Of a DNA stretch of 64,000 nucleotides, positions 35,526 through 45,377 are shown in pieces. Where the stretch lies: positions 328,028 to 392,027 of the forward strand of contig NZ_VWPY01000001.1 in assembly GCF_011839805.1 (NCBI RefSeq). The letters are read 5' to 3'. The stretch comes from Kineococcus rubinsiae (GTDB lineage: Bacteria; Actinomycetota; Actinomycetes; Actinomycetales; Kineococcaceae). Below the pieces are notes generated by a model. That model was given only the letters and a program-made list of their open reading frames with translations. It was not told the DNA's origin and did not search any database. The translations under genes were made by a program, and so were the position numbers. Position 1 is the first letter of the stretch. The number at the start of each line of letters is the position of its first letter.

Positions 35526-36530
35526 ATGTCGACGACGACGCTGCCCACGCGGACCCTGCCCACGTCCGGGCTCGAGCTGACGGAACTCGGCTTCGGCGCC
35601 GCCGTCATCGGCAACCTCTACCGCGAGACGTCCGACGAGGACGCCCGCGGTGCCGTCGACGCGGCGTGGGAGGCGGGCATCCGCTACTTCGACACGGCCC
35701 CGCACTACGGGCTCGGCCTGTCGGAGCGGCGGCTCGGCGCGGCCCTGGCCGGGCGCCCGCGCGACGAGTTCGTGCTCTCCTCCAAGGTGGGTCGCCTCCT
35801 GGTCCCGAACGAGGAGCCGACGGAGCAGGACACCGAGGGGTTCGCCGTCCCGGGCGACGTGCGGCGGGAGCTCGACTACAGCCGCGACGGGGTCCTGCGC
35901 TCGATCGAGGCGACGCTGCAGCGCACCGGGTTGGACCGGATCGACGTCGTGTACGTCCACGACCCGGACGAGCACTGGCGGCAGGCCGCCGACGAGGCCC
36001 TGCCCGCGCTCGCGGAGCTCCGCGACCAGGGGGTCGTCGGGTCGATCGGGGCCGGCATGAACCAGTCCGCCATGCTCGCCCGGTTCCTGCGCGAGACCGC
36101 GGCGGACGTCGTCATGCTCGCCGGGCGCTACACCCTGCTGGAGCAGGACTCCCTCGACGACGTGTTCCCCGCGGCCGAGGAGAGCGGCGGCAGCGTCGTC
36201 GCGGTCGGCGTCTTCAACTCCGGTCTGCTCTCGCGCGACCGGCCCGCGCCGGGGGCGAAGTTCGACTACGCGGACGCTCCCCCGGAGCTCCTGCGCCGCG
36301 CGCACGCCATCGCCGACGTGTGCGAGCGGCGCGGCACGACCCTGCCCGCCGTGGCCGTGGCGTTCCCGCTCGCCCACCCCCGCGTCGTCAACGTGACCCT
36401 GGGCATGCGGACCGCCGACCAGGTGCAGCGCAACGCCGGGCTCGTGACCCAGACCGTCCCGCCGGCCGTGTGGGAGGAGCTGCGCGCCGAGGGCCTGCTG
36501 CGCGAGGACGCCCCGGTCCCCACCGCCTGA
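35526..36530 (+). CDS. Aldo/keto reductase, probable L-fucose (D-threo-aldose) 1-dehydrogenase
   Basis: 334 aa from ATG 35526, with AGGAG seven bases upstream. AKR tetrad residues are visible: Asp and Tyr in YFDTAPHYG, Lys in SSKVGRLL and His in VYVHDPDEH. The sequence resembles D-threo-aldose dehydrogenases, which oxidise L-fucose at C1 to the lactone. It is the last gene of the locus and supplies the first oxidation of the pathway. It converges with the HTH gene (stops 4 bp apart). Confidence 0.88.
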   Translation: MSTTTLPTRTLPTSGLELTELGFGAAVIGNLYRETSDEDARGAVDAAWEAGIRYFDTAPHYGLGLSERRLGAALAGRPRDEFVLSSKVGRLLVPNEEPTEQDTEGFAVPGDVRRELDYSRDGVLRSIEATLQRTGLDRIDVVYVHDPDEHWRQAADEALPALAELRDQGVVGSIGAGMNQSAMLARFLRETAADVVMLAGRYTLLEQDSLDDVFPAAEESGGSVVAVGVFNSGLLSRDRPAPGAKFDYADAPPELLRRAHAIADVCERRGTTLPAVAVAFPLAHPRVVNVTLGMRTADQVQRNAGLVTQTVPPAVWEELRAEGLLREDAPVPTA

Positions 36531-36538
36531 GCGCTCAG
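36527..36538. terminator. Perfect 12-bp palindrome across convergent stops
   Basis: CTGAGCGCTCAG contains the TGA of the aldo/keto reductase gene and, on the other strand, the TGA of the HTH gene. It is too short and loop-less to be a strong terminator by itself. Confidence 0.3.
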
Positions 36539-36972
36539 CCGCGTGGCACCCGGGTGCGGGCGGGCGGACCCTCCGGGGCGCGCACGACGAGGTGGCGCTG
36601 CGCCGCGGCGTAGGCCAGCACGTCCGCCAGCAGCACGCGGCGGTGGGTTCCGGGCTGGGTGTACGGCAGCGCGCCGCTCTCCAGCAGCCGCACGAGCGTC
36701 GGCCGGCTGACGCCGAGGACGTCGGCGGCCTCCTGCGTCGTGAGCATGGCCTCGTGCGGGGTGAGGGTCACGGCCTCGCCGTGGGCGAGGGCGGTGACGA
36801 GGACCCGCAGCGCCCCGGCGAGCTCGGCCGGGACCGCGGCCGAGTGCCGGCCGGCCCGCAGGACGAGGGCGGCGGAGGGGTTGCCGCGCAGCAGGTCGGC
36901 GAGGTCGTCGAGCCCCTCGAGCTCCGGGCGGACGGTCACCTCGGCACCGTGCGGGGCAGGCGTGGAGGACAC
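36535..36972 (-). CDS. Helix-turn-helix (excisionase/antitoxin-type) DNA-binding protein
   Basis: 145 aa from GTG 36972 (start uncertain; no good ribosome binding site). Residues about 80-130 form a MerR/excisionase-like helix-turn-helix ([20 protein letters not shown], then a [15 protein letters not shown] wing). The N-terminal half is a short alpha/beta region often seen in antitoxins of PIN-type toxin pairs, but no PIN-domain gene is adjacent. It is divergent from the Mrp operon and may regulate it or itself; the spacer contains TCGAA-TCGAA repeats. Confidence 0.8.
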   Translation of the reverse strand: MSSTPAPHGAEVTVRPELEGLDDLADLLRGNPSAALVLRAGRHSAAVPAELAGALRVLVTALAHGEAVTLTPHEAMLTTQEAADVLGVSRPTLVRLLESGALPYTQPGTHRRVLLADVLAYAAAQRHLVVRAPEGPPARTRVPRG

Positions 36973-37000
36973 CTCGCGACGGTAACGCAGCCGTCTCGAA

Positions 37001-37029
37001 TCGAACAAGACGAAAACCGCCGGTACAGT
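37001..37029 (+). promoter_or_regulatory. Candidate promoter of the Mrp operon
   Basis: TCGAAC (37001-37006) and TACAGT (37024-37029) are 17 bp apart; the -10 fits TAnnnT and the -35 is weak. It lies 40 bp before the mrpA start in a locally AT-richer 96-bp spacer. Confidence 0.4.
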
Positions 37030-37068
37030 GGGGACGAACCGACCTGCCCCCCGACGTGAGGACCGGCC

Positions 37069-39900
37069 GTGCTCGCTCTGCTCGTGCTCCACACCGTCGC
37101 CGCGCTGGTCGCCGTCCCCCTGGTGCGGCTGCTGGACCGGCGCGCCTTCCCCCTGCTCGCCCTCGCCCCCCTGGCCACGACGGTCTGGGCCGCCGTGCAG
37201 GGACCCGCCGTGCTCGACGGTCGCGGCCCCGTCCAGGTGGTGCCCTGGGTGCCCTCCCTCGGCGCGGAGCTCGCGTTCCGCCTCGATCCGCTGTCGTGGG
37301 TGCTGACCCTGCTCGTCGGGGGCGTCGGCGCGCTCGTGCTCGTCTACTGCGGCGGCTACTTCCCCGCCGGCGACCCCCGCACCGCCCGCTTCGCCGCCGT
37401 GCTGACGGGTTTCGCCGGCGCCATGACGGGGCTGGTGCTGGCCGACGACCTGGTGCAGCTCTACGTGTTCTGGGAGCTCACGACCGTCTTCTCCTACCTC
37501 CTGATCGGCCACGACGCCGCGAAGCGGACGGCGCGGCGGGCCGCGACGCAGGCACTGGTCGTCACGACGTTCGGCGGGCTCGCGATGCTCGTCGGGATGG
37601 TCGTGCTCGGGCAGGCGGCCGGGACGTACCGCGTCTCGGAGGTGCTCGCCGCGTTCCCCACCGGCACGGGGGCCACCGTCGCCGTCGTCCTCCTGCTCGC
37701 GGGCGCGCTGTCGAAGTCGGCGCTCGTCCCCCTGCACTTCTGGCTGCCCGCCGCGATGGCGGCCCCCACGCCCGTCAGCGCCTACCTGCACGCCGCGGCC
37801 ATGGTGAAGGCGGGCGTGTACCTCGTCGCCCGGTTCGCCCCGGCCGCCGCGCAGCTGCCCGCGTGGCAGGTCACCGTCCTCGCCCTCGGCCTGACGACGA
37901 TGCTGCTCGGCGGCTACCGCTCGCTGCGCCAGCACGACCTCAAGCTGCTGCTCGCCTACGGCACGGTGAGCCAGCTCGGGTTCCTCGTCGTCCTCGTCGG
38001 TGCCGGCACGCGCGCGGCGATGCTCGCGGGCACCGCCCTGCTCGTCGCCCACGCCACGTTCAAGGCCGCCCTGTTCCTCGTGGTCGGGATCGTCGACCAC
38101 CAGACCGGCACCCGCGACCTGCGGGAGCTGTCCGGGCTGGGTCGCCGGATGCCGCTGCTGGGCGCGGTCGGGACGGTCGCCGCGCTGTCGATGGCGGGCG
38201 TCCCGGTCACGGTGGGGTTCGTCGCCAAGGAGGCGGCCTACGAGGCGTTCCTGCACGAGCGGCCCTGGGTGCTCGCCGTCCTGGTCGCGGGTTCGGTCCT
38301 GACCGCCGCCTACTCGGCCCGCTTCGTGTGGGGGGCGTTCTGCCGCAAGCCGGGTGTGGCCGACACCACCGCGGCGCGCCCGGGTGCGGCCCTGCTCCTC
38401 CCGCCGCTGCTGCTGGCCGCCGCGACCCTGCTGCTGGGGCCCCTGTCGGGGTTCCTCGACGTCCCCGCCGCGCTCGTCGCGCAGCAGCTGCCCGACGACG
38501 GGGAACCGCTGCAGCACCTGGGGCTGTGGCACGGGTTCACCCCCGCCCTCGGCCTGACGGCCCTCACGCTGGCCGCCGCGGCCGCGCTGTTCCTGCTGCG
38601 CGAGCGCGTCTCGCGGGCGCAGGACCGCGTTCCCGTCGTCGCCGACGCGGACCGCGCCTACCGCCGCACCGTCCGCGTCGTGGACCGGATCGCGGTCGAG
38701 GTTACCGGCGCCACCCAGCGCGGGTCGCTGCCGCTCTACCTGGCCTCGATCCTGCTCGTGGTGGTCGTCGTGCCCGGCGGGGCGCTGGTCTGGAACCGGC
38801 CGTGGCCGGCCGACGTCGTCGTGGCCGACAGCGCGGGGCAGGTCCTCGTCGGGGCCGTCGTGATCGCCGCCGCGGTCCTCACCGTCCGCGCGCGGCGGCG
38901 GCTGCGGGCCGTGCTGCTGGCGGGTGTCACGGGGTACGGCACGACCCTGCTGTTCGTCCTGCACTCCGCCCCGGACCTCGCGCTCACCCAGGCGCTGGCC
39001 GAGACCCTCACCCTGGTCGTCTTCGTGCTGGCGCTGCGGCGGCTGCCCCCGCACTTCTCCGCCCGGCCGCTGCTGACCTCGCGCGGGGTCCGCGTCGGGA
39101 TCGGCGTCCTCGTCGGGGCCTGCACCTCCGCCTTCGCCCTCGTGGCCGCCGGGGCCCGCGTCGCGGTGCCGACGTCGGTGGACCTGCCGCAGTGGGCCTA
39201 CGACTACGGCGGTGGCCGGAACGTCGTCAACGTCACCCTCGTCGACGTCCGCGCGTGGGACACCATGGGCGAGATCTCCGTCCTGCTCGTCGCCGCCACC
39301 GGCGTCGCGAGCCTCGTGTTCCACCGCCGTCGGAGTCCGGGCGCCGTCGCCGCCGCTCCGCCCGAACCCGCGCCGGAGCGGGTGTCCGGCGACGGAACCG
39401 TCTCCCCCGAGCGCCGCTCGGTCGTGTTCGAGGTCGTCACCCAGCTGACGTTCCACGCGGTCGTCGTGTTCTCCGTCTACCTGGTGTTCGCCGGGCACAA
39501 CGCGCCCGGCGGGGGCTTCGCCGGCGGGCTCGTGGCCGGGCTCGCCCTCGTCGTGCGCTACCTGTCCGGCGGGCGCCGCGAGTTCGACACCGCCGTGCCC
39601 ATCAGCGCCGGCTGGCTGCTCGGGCTCGGCCTGTTCCTGTCCGCCGGCACCGGCCTGGTCGGGATCCTGCTGGGGGGCAACGTCCTGCAGACCGCGATCA
39701 TCGAGTGGGACCTGCCTGTCCTGGGGCACGTGAAGCTCGTGACGTCGCTGTTCTTCGACGTGGGGGTGTACCTGCTCGTCCTCGGTCTCGTGGTCGACGT
39801 CATCCGCAGCCTCGGCACCGAGGTGGACCGCCAGATCGAGGAGCACGACGAAGCAGACCCGTCCGACGACGACGTCCCCGAGGAGGCGCTCGCCCGATGA
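37069..39900 (+). CDS. mrpA: Mrp Na+/H+ antiporter subunit A, fused with subunit B (MrpAB)
   Basis: 943 aa from GTG 37069. The first 480 residues are an NADH-dehydrogenase-like antiporter core of about 14 helices, with conserved [20 protein letters not shown] and the key Lys/Glu-type helices. Further helices to about residue 760 complete the MrpA C-terminal part. Residues about 785-920 are an MnhB domain ([34 protein letters not shown]). MrpA and MrpB are thus one protein, as in several actinobacteria. It exchanges Na+ for H+ for pH and sodium homeostasis. The downstream subunits all overlap by 4-8 bp. Confidence 0.95.
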   Translation: MLALLVLHTVAALVAVPLVRLLDRRAFPLLALAPLATTVWAAVQGPAVLDGRGPVQVVPWVPSLGAELAFRLDPLSWVLTLLVGGVGALVLVYCGGYFPAGDPRTARFAAVLTGFAGAMTGLVLADDLVQLYVFWELTTVFSYLLIGHDAAKRTARRAATQALVVTTFGGLAMLVGMVVLGQAAGTYRVSEVLAAFPTGTGATVAVVLLLAGALSKSALVPLHFWLPAAMAAPTPVSAYLHAAAMVKAGVYLVARFAPAAAQLPAWQVTVLALGLTTMLLGGYRSLRQHDLKLLLAYGTVSQLGFLVVLVGAGTRAAMLAGTALLVAHATFKAALFLVVGIVDHQTGTRDLRELSGLGRRMPLLGAVGTVAALSMAGVPVTVGFVAKEAAYEAFLHERPWVLAVLVAGSVLTAAYSARFVWGAFCRKPGVADTTAARPGAALLLPPLLLAAATLLLGPLSGFLDVPAALVAQQLPDDGEPLQHLGLWHGFTPALGLTALTLAAAAALFLLRERVSRAQDRVPVVADADRAYRRTVRVVDRIAVEVTGATQRGSLPLYLASILLVVVVVPGGALVWNRPWPADVVVADSAGQVLVGAVVIAAAVLTVRARRRLRAVLLAGVTGYGTTLLFVLHSAPDLALTQALAETLTLVVFVLALRRLPPHFSARPLLTSRGVRVGIGVLVGACTSAFALVAAGARVAVPTSVDLPQWAYDYGGGRNVVNVTLVDVRAWDTMGEISVLLVAATGVASLVFHRRRSPGAVAAAPPEPAPERVSGDGTVSPERRSVVFEVVTQLTFHAVVVFSVYLVFAGHNAPGGGFAGGLVAGLALVVRYLSGGRREFDTAVPISAGWLLGLGLFLSAGTGLVGILLGGNVLQTAIIEWDLPVLGHVKLVTSLFFDVGVYLLVLGLVVDVIRSLGTEVDRQIEEHDEADPSDDDVPEEALAR

Positions 39901-40391
39901 GCCCCAACGTCACCCTGGTCCTGGTCTCCGGCGTGCTCGTCGCGTGCGGGGTCTCCCTCCTGCTGGAACGCACCCTCACCCGGGTCCTCGTCGGCGTCGT
40001 GCTGCTCGGCAACGGCGTGAACGTGCTGTTCCTCGTGGCCAGCGGGCGCCCCGGAGGTGCGCCGATCCTCGGCGTCAGCGAGGCCGCGGACATGAGCGAC
40101 CCGCTGCCGCAGGCGATGGTGCTGACCGCCATCGTCATCACCCTCGGGATGGTCGCGTTCGTGCTCGCGCTGAGCTACCGCAGCTGGCAGCTCAACGGTC
40201 ACGACGAGGTGCAGGACGACGTCGAGGACCGCCGCATCGTGCGGCGCGCCGAGCTCGACGAGGCCTCCGCCAGCTACGACGACGACACCCGCGACACCCC
40301 CGAGCCCCGGGCCGTCCCGGGGCACCGCGACACCCCGCCGCTCGCGGACGCGCTGCGGCCCGACGACTCGGAGGCCGTCGGCCGTGGTTGA
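39897..40391 (+). CDS. mrpC: Mrp antiporter subunit C (NuoK-like)
   Basis: 164 aa from ATG 39897 (ATGA overlap with mrpA). Three helices with the NuoK-like [14 protein letters not shown] and [17 protein letters not shown]. The last 60 residues are an acidic soluble tail longer than in the minimal subunit. Confidence 0.94.
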   Translation: MSPNVTLVLVSGVLVACGVSLLLERTLTRVLVGVVLLGNGVNVLFLVASGRPGGAPILGVSEAADMSDPLPQAMVLTAIVITLGMVAFVLALSYRSWQLNGHDEVQDDVEDRRIVRRAELDEASASYDDDTRDTPEPRAVPGHRDTPPLADALRPDDSEAVGRG

Positions 40392-41997
40392 TCCCGCCAC
40401 CCTCGTCGAGGGCACCGCCGAGTGGGCCCGCGTCCTGCTCCCGCTGCCCGTCGTGCTGCCCCTGTTCGGCGCCGGGCTGACCCTGGCGCTGGCGCACCGG
40501 CCCCGGGCCCAGCGCACCATCAGCGTGAGCGTCCTGTCGATCGTGCTGGCCGCGGCCGTGACGATGCTGGTGCTCACCGACCGCGGCGCCGGCACCTACT
40601 CCGTCGACGTCGGCGGGTGGCCCGCGCGCCTGGGCATCCCGCTCGTGGCCGACCGCCTCTCCACGCTGATGCTCGTGGTCAGCTCGCTCGTCACGCTCGC
40701 CGTCCTCGTGTACTCCCTCGGCCAGGGCGTCGCCGACGGCGAGCGGGGCACCCCCGTCTCGATCTACCACCCGACGTACCTGGTGCTGTCCGCCGGCGTC
40801 TCCAACGCGTTCCTGTCCGGGGACCTGTTCAACCTCTACGTCGGCTTCGAGATCCTCCTCGTGGCCAGCTACATCCTGCTGACGCTGGGCGGGACGCGAG
40901 CCCGCGTGCGGGCCGGCACGACGTACGTCGTCGTCAGCCTGCTCTCCTCCATGATCTTCCTGACGGCGATCGCCCTGATCTACGCCGCGACGGGCACGGT
41001 GAACATGGCCGAGCTGTCGGTGCGGCTGCAGGAGATCGACCCGGACGTCCGGCTCGTCCTGCACCTGCTGCTGCTCGTCGGGTTCGGCGTGAAGGCCGCA
41101 GTGTTCCCGCTCTCGGCGTGGCTGCCGGACAGCTACCCGACGGCGCCCGCCCCCGTGACCGCGGTGTTCGCCGGGCTGCTGACGAAGGTGGGCGTCTACG
41201 CGATCATCCGGGCCGAGACGCTGCTGTTTCCCGGCGGCGAGGCGGACCGGCTGCTGATGTGGGCGGCGCTGGCGACGATGCTCGTCGGCATCCTCGGGGC
41301 GATCGCCCAGAGCGACGTGAAGCGGCTGCTGTCGTTCACCCTGGTCAGCCACATCGGGTACATGGTGTTCGGGATCGCGCTGGGCAGCGCCGCCGGGCTG
41401 TCGGGCGCGGTGTTCTACGTGGCCCACCACATCACCGTGCAGACGACGCTGTTCCTGGTCACCGGGCTCGTCGAGCGGCACGCGGGCAGCACGAACCTCG
41501 ACGCGCTGGGCGGTCTGGCCCGGCGCGCGCCGCTGGTGGCCGTCCTGTTCTTCGTGCCCGCGATGAACCTCGCCGGCATCCCGCCGTTCTCCGGGTTCCT
41601 CGGCAAGCTGGGGCTGCTGCAGGCCGGCGTGGACGACGGGAGCCCGCTGGCGCTCCTGCTGGTCGCCGGCAGCGTCGTGACGAGCCTGCTGACCCTCTAC
41701 GCCATCGCGAAGGTGTGGAACCGCGGGTTCTGGCAGGAACCCCCCGCCCCCGAGGACCGGCCCGTGCGCGAGGACGGCGACGTCGGCGGTGGCGTGACCA
41801 CGGCCGTGACCGTGGGCGAGCGGACGTCGGCGACCCTGCTGGCCCCGACCGCGGGCCTCGTCGTCGTCGGGGTCGCCCTCACCGCGATCGCCGGGCCGCT
41901 GTTCGGCGTCAGCGACCGCGCCGCGGCGGACCTGCTGCAGCGCACGCCGTACACCTCCACCGTCCTGCACGACCGGGTGCCGGAGGTGGGCCGGTGA
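40384..41997 (+). CDS. mrpD: Mrp antiporter subunit D (NuoN/NuoM-like)
   Basis: 537 aa from GTG 40384, overlapping the mrpC stop by 8 bp. Fourteen helices with the antiporter core motifs FGVKAAVFPLSAWLPDSYP and SDVKRLLSFTLVSHIGYM. It is the second large proton/sodium-translocating subunit of the Mrp complex. Confidence 0.95.
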   Translation: MVDPATLVEGTAEWARVLLPLPVVLPLFGAGLTLALAHRPRAQRTISVSVLSIVLAAAVTMLVLTDRGAGTYSVDVGGWPARLGIPLVADRLSTLMLVVSSLVTLAVLVYSLGQGVADGERGTPVSIYHPTYLVLSAGVSNAFLSGDLFNLYVGFEILLVASYILLTLGGTRARVRAGTTYVVVSLLSSMIFLTAIALIYAATGTVNMAELSVRLQEIDPDVRLVLHLLLLVGFGVKAAVFPLSAWLPDSYPTAPAPVTAVFAGLLTKVGVYAIIRAETLLFPGGEADRLLMWAALATMLVGILGAIAQSDVKRLLSFTLVSHIGYMVFGIALGSAAGLSGAVFYVAHHITVQTTLFLVTGLVERHAGSTNLDALGGLARRAPLVAVLFFVPAMNLAGIPPFSGFLGKLGLLQAGVDDGSPLALLLVAGSVVTSLLTLYAIAKVWNRGFWQEPPAPEDRPVREDGDVGGGVTTAVTVGERTSATLLAPTAGLVVVGVALTAIAGPLFGVSDRAAADLLQRTPYTSTVLHDRVPEVGR

Positions 41998-42590
41998 CCC
42001 GGATCCCGGTGCGCGAGCGCGTCAGCCTGCCGCTGCTGACCGGGCTCGTCGTCCTGTGGCTGCTGCTGTGGGGCGACGTGTCCTGGGCCAACGTCCTGTC
42101 CGGCCTCGCCGTCGGGCTGCTCGCGACGCTGGTCCTGCCGCTGCCCGCGCTGCGGGCCCCCGTGCGGCTGCGGCCGCTGCGCGTCCTCGCGCTCCTGGCC
42201 CGCTTCGCCGTGGACCTGGTGCGGGCCAGCGCGCAGGTCGCCTGGCTCGCCGTGCGGCCGGGGCAGCAACCCCGCAACTCCGTCGTCGGCGTCCCCCTGC
42301 ACAGCGGGTCGGACCTCTTCGTGGCCGCGACGGCCCAGCTGACGTCCCTCGTGCCCGGCAGCGTGATCGTCGAGATCGGGCCGCGGCCCGGGGAGGAGCA
42401 GCCGGTGTGGATCTACGTGCACGCGCTGGGTGTCGCGGACCCCGCGGCGCGGGACCGGGCGCGCGCCGCGGTGCGCGCTACCGAGCGCCGGGTCGTCCGG
42501 GCCTTGGCGACGCGCGACGCCCTGGCCTCCTACGAGGAGCGCTGCCGCGCCGCCGACGTCGCGGATCGTCGCGAGGAGGCCTCCCGGTGA
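41994..42590 (+). CDS. mrpE: Mrp antiporter subunit E
   Basis: 198 aa from GTG 41994 (GTGA overlap). Two to three N-terminal helices followed by the MnhE soluble domain with VPLHSGSDLFVAATAQLTSL and TPGT-like SLVPGSVIVEI. It is needed for assembly of the Mrp complex. Confidence 0.93.
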   Translation: MTRIPVRERVSLPLLTGLVVLWLLLWGDVSWANVLSGLAVGLLATLVLPLPALRAPVRLRPLRVLALLARFAVDLVRASAQVAWLAVRPGQQPRNSVVGVPLHSGSDLFVAATAQLTSLVPGSVIVEIGPRPGEEQPVWIYVHALGVADPAARDRARAAVRATERRVVRALATRDALASYEERCRAADVADRREEASR

Positions 42591-42850
42591 GCGTCGTGGT
42601 CGGGACCTGCCTGGCGATGCTCACGGTGGCGGCCGCGCTGGCGCTGCTGCGCGTGGCGCGGGGGCCGACGATGCTGGACCGCGTCGTCGCCCTCGACATC
42701 ATCGTCGCCGTCGTGGTCATCGCCCTGTGCGTGGAGGCGGCCGTGAACCGGCACGCCACGACGCTGCCCGCCATCGTCGTGCTGTCCCTCGTCGGGTTCC
42801 TCGGCGCGGTGTCGATCGCCCGCTACGCGGCGAAGGAGGAGGAGCGGTGA
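42587..42850 (+). CDS. mrpF: Mrp antiporter subunit F
   Basis: 87 aa from GTG 42587 (GTGA overlap). Three helices; the signature RVARGPTMLDRVVALDII is typical of MrpF/MnhF. Confidence 0.93.
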   Translation: MSVVVGTCLAMLTVAAALALLRVARGPTMLDRVVALDIIVAVVVIALCVEAAVNRHATTLPAIVVLSLVGFLGAVSIARYAAKEEER

Positions 42851-43221
42851 ACGGTTCCACCGTGCTCGACGTCGCGTCCGCCACCTTCCTGCTGCTCGGG
42901 TGCCTGCTGACCCTGCTCGCCGCGGTCGGGCTGCTGCGGCTGTCCGACGTCCTCGCGCGGCTGCACACCGCGGCCAAGCCCCAGGTGCTCGGCGTGCTCC
43001 TCGCCCTGCTCGGCGTCGGCCTGCAGCTCACCGACGACGCCGACGTGGCGATGCTGGTCGCGATCGGCGTGTTCCAGCTGCTCACCGTTCCCGTGGCGGC
43101 GCAGCTCGTGGGCCGGGCGGCCTACCGCTCGGGTCAGGTGGACGTCTCGCAGATCGACGCCGACGACCTCGCCGACCGTCTGGCCGAGGAGGAGCACGAC
43201 CGCGGTCACACCGGCGCGTGA
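42847..43221 (+). CDS. mrpG: Mrp antiporter subunit G
   Basis: 124 aa from GTG 42847 (GTGA overlap). Three helices with the MnhG signature GLLRLSDVLARLHTAAKPQ. It ends the six-gene Mrp operon, and its 3' end overlaps the end of the convergent kinase gene by 16 bp. Confidence 0.94.
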   Translation: MNGSTVLDVASATFLLLGCLLTLLAAVGLLRLSDVLARLHTAAKPQVLGVLLALLGVGLQLTDDADVAMLVAIGVFQLLTVPVAAQLVGRAAYRSGQVDVSQIDADDLADRLAEEEHDRGHTGA

Positions 43222-43892
43222 CCGCCCGCGGTGAGGCCCAGTGCCTGCGCCACACGGTCCACCGAGTCCCGCTCGGACCTCCCGCGGTCGACCTCCTCGA
43301 CGGTCAGCCCCAGCAGTCGTGCCTGCCGGCGCAGCTCGTCGGTGAACATCCGGTCCCGCGTCAGCAGGTTCTCCAGCGCACGCGCCGGAGCGCTCGTGCG
43401 GCCGGCGATCTCCCACAGCCCGCCGCGGGACGCCAAGGCCGCGCGCCGGAACTCCGGGGTGGGCAGCAGCCACACCGCCTGGCGCGGAGCGCTCAGGAGC
43501 GGCGCCACGAGCGCCGGCAGCAGCCGGAAACCCTCGACCAGGACCACCCGGTCCGTCGGGAGAGCCAGCAGGTCCTCCACGACAAGCCCGAATCCCTCGC
43601 CCCCGAACCAGGGGAACGTCCGCAGCATCTCCTCCGGCGTCCGGAGCAGCCACCGCTCGTCCGTGCTCATCGCGGAGAAGGCCTCGAGGTCCGGGCAGTC
43701 GCCCGGGGGGCAGCGTTCCGCGTGGTCGGTCAGGTGCGCGTCCGTGGCGTAGACGACCAGGTCGTGCTCGGCGACCAGCCGGCGGGCCACGGTCGACTTT
43801 CCGGCCCCGCTGCCTCCGCCCAGCCAGCGGACGTGGCGCAGGCGGCGCGCCAGGTCGAGGGCGGACCCGTCGTGCCCGTCGATCCTCGACAC
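43206..43892 (-). CDS. P-loop kinase/ATPase of unknown specificity
   Basis: 228 aa from GTG 43892, which has GGGAGG five bases upstream; longer in-frame starts lack one. Walker A is GGGSGAGKST (residues 25-34). A later VVLVEGFRLLPALV strand fits a small-molecule kinase or uridine-kinase-like fold. DAHLTDHAERCPPGDCPD in the middle holds two cysteines. Phosphorylation of a small metabolite is likely, but the substrate cannot be told. It converges on mrpG and is divergent from the HNH gene. Confidence 0.8.
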   Translation of the reverse strand: MSRIDGHDGSALDLARRLRHVRWLGGGSGAGKSTVARRLVAEHDLVVYATDAHLTDHAERCPPGDCPDLEAFSAMSTDERWLLRTPEEMLRTFPWFGGEGFGLVVEDLLALPTDRVVLVEGFRLLPALVAPLLSAPRQAVWLLPTPEFRRAALASRGGLWEIAGRTSAPARALENLLTRDRMFTDELRRQARLLGLTVEEVDRGRSERDSVDRVAQALGLTAGGHAPV

Positions 43893-43995
43893 GCTGGCCT
43901 CCCGCCGTCTCGCCGGCGGCCGCGCACCGCGCCGGGACTCCAGATCGTACTCACCGGTCACAGAACTGGCTCTGGTTGCGAGGCAGCGGTTCCCG

Positions 43996-44001
43996 TAGAC
44001 T
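43996..44001 (+). promoter_or_regulatory. -10 box (TAGACT) for leaderless expression of the HNH gene
   Basis: The hexamer ends seven bases before GTG 44009, so transcription should begin at or next to the start codon. No ribosome binding site precedes the GTG. Confidence 0.45.
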
Positions 44002-44008
44002 CGTACAC

Positions 44009-45304
44009 GTGTTCGAACCTGCTGCGCTGCCCGCACCCGACATCCTCCCGGGTGCTCGGGACGCCGCGCTGGTGGACCTGCTGATCACCCTCGACCGCGA
44101 ACGCTGCCGCCTCGACGCGCTCGGGTTGCGAGCCGTGGAGGAACTAAGGCAGCGGCGCGTCGCAGAGCACCCCGGTCTCGCTGCGGCCGACGAGACCGAT
44201 CTCGTACAGCTCACCGGGGAGCAGGTCCTCGCCTCCGAACTCTGCGCGGCCCTGCGCATCGCGGACGCCACCGCCGCGCAGCGCATCTCCACCGCCCGCA
44301 CCCTGACCGAGGAGCTGCCCGCGACGCTCGAGGCCTACGCCGCGGGCGACCTGCACATCGGACACGTGAAGGCCGTCCTGGCCACCAGCGAGCTGCTTGC
44401 GGAACGAGTCGTCGACGGCGACGGGAACGACCAGGACCCGCTCTACGCCGACGACGCGCTGCGCCGGGCCCGCGCGGAGCTGGAGAAGACCTGCCTCACC
44501 GGTCCCGAGGACCTGTCCGTGCGGCAACTCCGACGCCGCCTGCGCCGGACGCTGGCCCGGCTCTCCTCGCGACACACCCTGCGCACGAGAGTGACGCGCG
44601 AAGCGGGTCAGTTCGTCCGCATCGACGTCTGCGACGACGGGCTCACCGCGCACCTGTCCGGACCGCTCCCCCTGACCGAGGCACTGCGGCTCGACGCGTT
44701 CCTGACCGGCTGCGCCGACGCCACCAACCCGGAGAACCCCCGCGGCATCGACGGCGAGGGCCGCTCCCACGCCGCCCGGCGGGTCGACGCCCTCCTCGAC
44801 CTCAAAGCCGGCAGCGGAACCTCCCCGTCGATGCACGTCAACGTCACCGTCGCGGCCACCACCCTGCTCGGCCTGGACGACGAACCTTCCGAGGTCGTCA
44901 CCCCTACTCTCGCGCTCAGCGTTCCCGCGGAGGTCGCCCGCGACCTCGCGGCCTGCGGGACCTGGCGGCGGATCCTCACCGACCCGGCCGGGAACGTCGT
45001 GGACGTCGGACCCCGCACCTACAAACCGTCAGCGGCCACCGCTCGCAGGGTTCGAGCCCGTGACTCGACCTGCATCTTCCCCGGCTGCACCCGACCAGCG
45101 CAGAACTGCGACCTGGACCACGTGATGCCTCACGCGCGGGGCGGACCCACGACGGTGGAGAACCTGGCGCCGGAGTGCCGGCACCACCACCGCCTCAAGA
45201 CCCACACCCGCTGGCAGGTCGAACCCCTGCCCACGCGCGGCTGGCGGTGGACCTCACCCACCGGTCACACCTACGACACGAACACCGACCCACCGCCCTA
45301 CTGA
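44009..45304 (+). CDS. DUF222 (REP13E12-type) HNH endonuclease-domain protein
   Basis: 431 aa from GTG 44009. Residues 1 to about 320 are the helical DUF222 domain. The C-terminus is an HNH nuclease: CIFPGCTRPAQNCDLDH, PHARGGPTTVENLAPECRHHH, with zinc cysteines and the HNH histidines present. These proteins occur in multiple copies in many actinobacterial genomes and are thought to be nucleases of mobile or defensive origin; their biological role is unsettled. Third-position base choice is slightly less GC-biased than in the neighbours. The gene stands alone between a kinase gene and an AAA-type gene and appears to be leaderless. Confidence 0.9.
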   Translation: MFEPAALPAPDILPGARDAALVDLLITLDRERCRLDALGLRAVEELRQRRVAEHPGLAAADETDLVQLTGEQVLASELCAALRIADATAAQRISTARTLTEELPATLEAYAAGDLHIGHVKAVLATSELLAERVVDGDGNDQDPLYADDALRRARAELEKTCLTGPEDLSVRQLRRRLRRTLARLSSRHTLRTRVTREAGQFVRIDVCDDGLTAHLSGPLPLTEALRLDAFLTGCADATNPENPRGIDGEGRSHAARRVDALLDLKAGSGTSPSMHVNVTVAATTLLGLDDEPSEVVTPTLALSVPAEVARDLAACGTWRRILTDPAGNVVDVGPRTYKPSAATARRVRARDSTCIFPGCTRPAQNCDLDHVMPHARGGPTTVENLAPECRHHHRLKTHTRWQVEPLPTRGWRWTSPTGHTYDTNTDPPPY

Positions 45305-45365
45305 CCTGCGGCTCCTAGGCCGGGGCGCGACCACCGGACCCTCCACGTCGACCAGCGCCCTTCGG

Positions 45366-45371
45366 TAGCGT
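45366..45371 (+). promoter_or_regulatory. -10 box (TAGCGT) for leaderless expression of the P-loop kinase gene
   Basis: TAGCGT ends six bases before GTG 45378, the same geometry as at 13284 and 46530. There is no ribosome binding site. Confidence 0.4.
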
Positions 45372-45377
45372 CCCGTC

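Noticed and set aside
36535..39846. Very long open frame antisense to mrpA
   Set aside because: Composition is a shadow of the GC-rich codon pattern of mrpA; only the first 438 bp, beyond mrpA, encode a recognisable domain.
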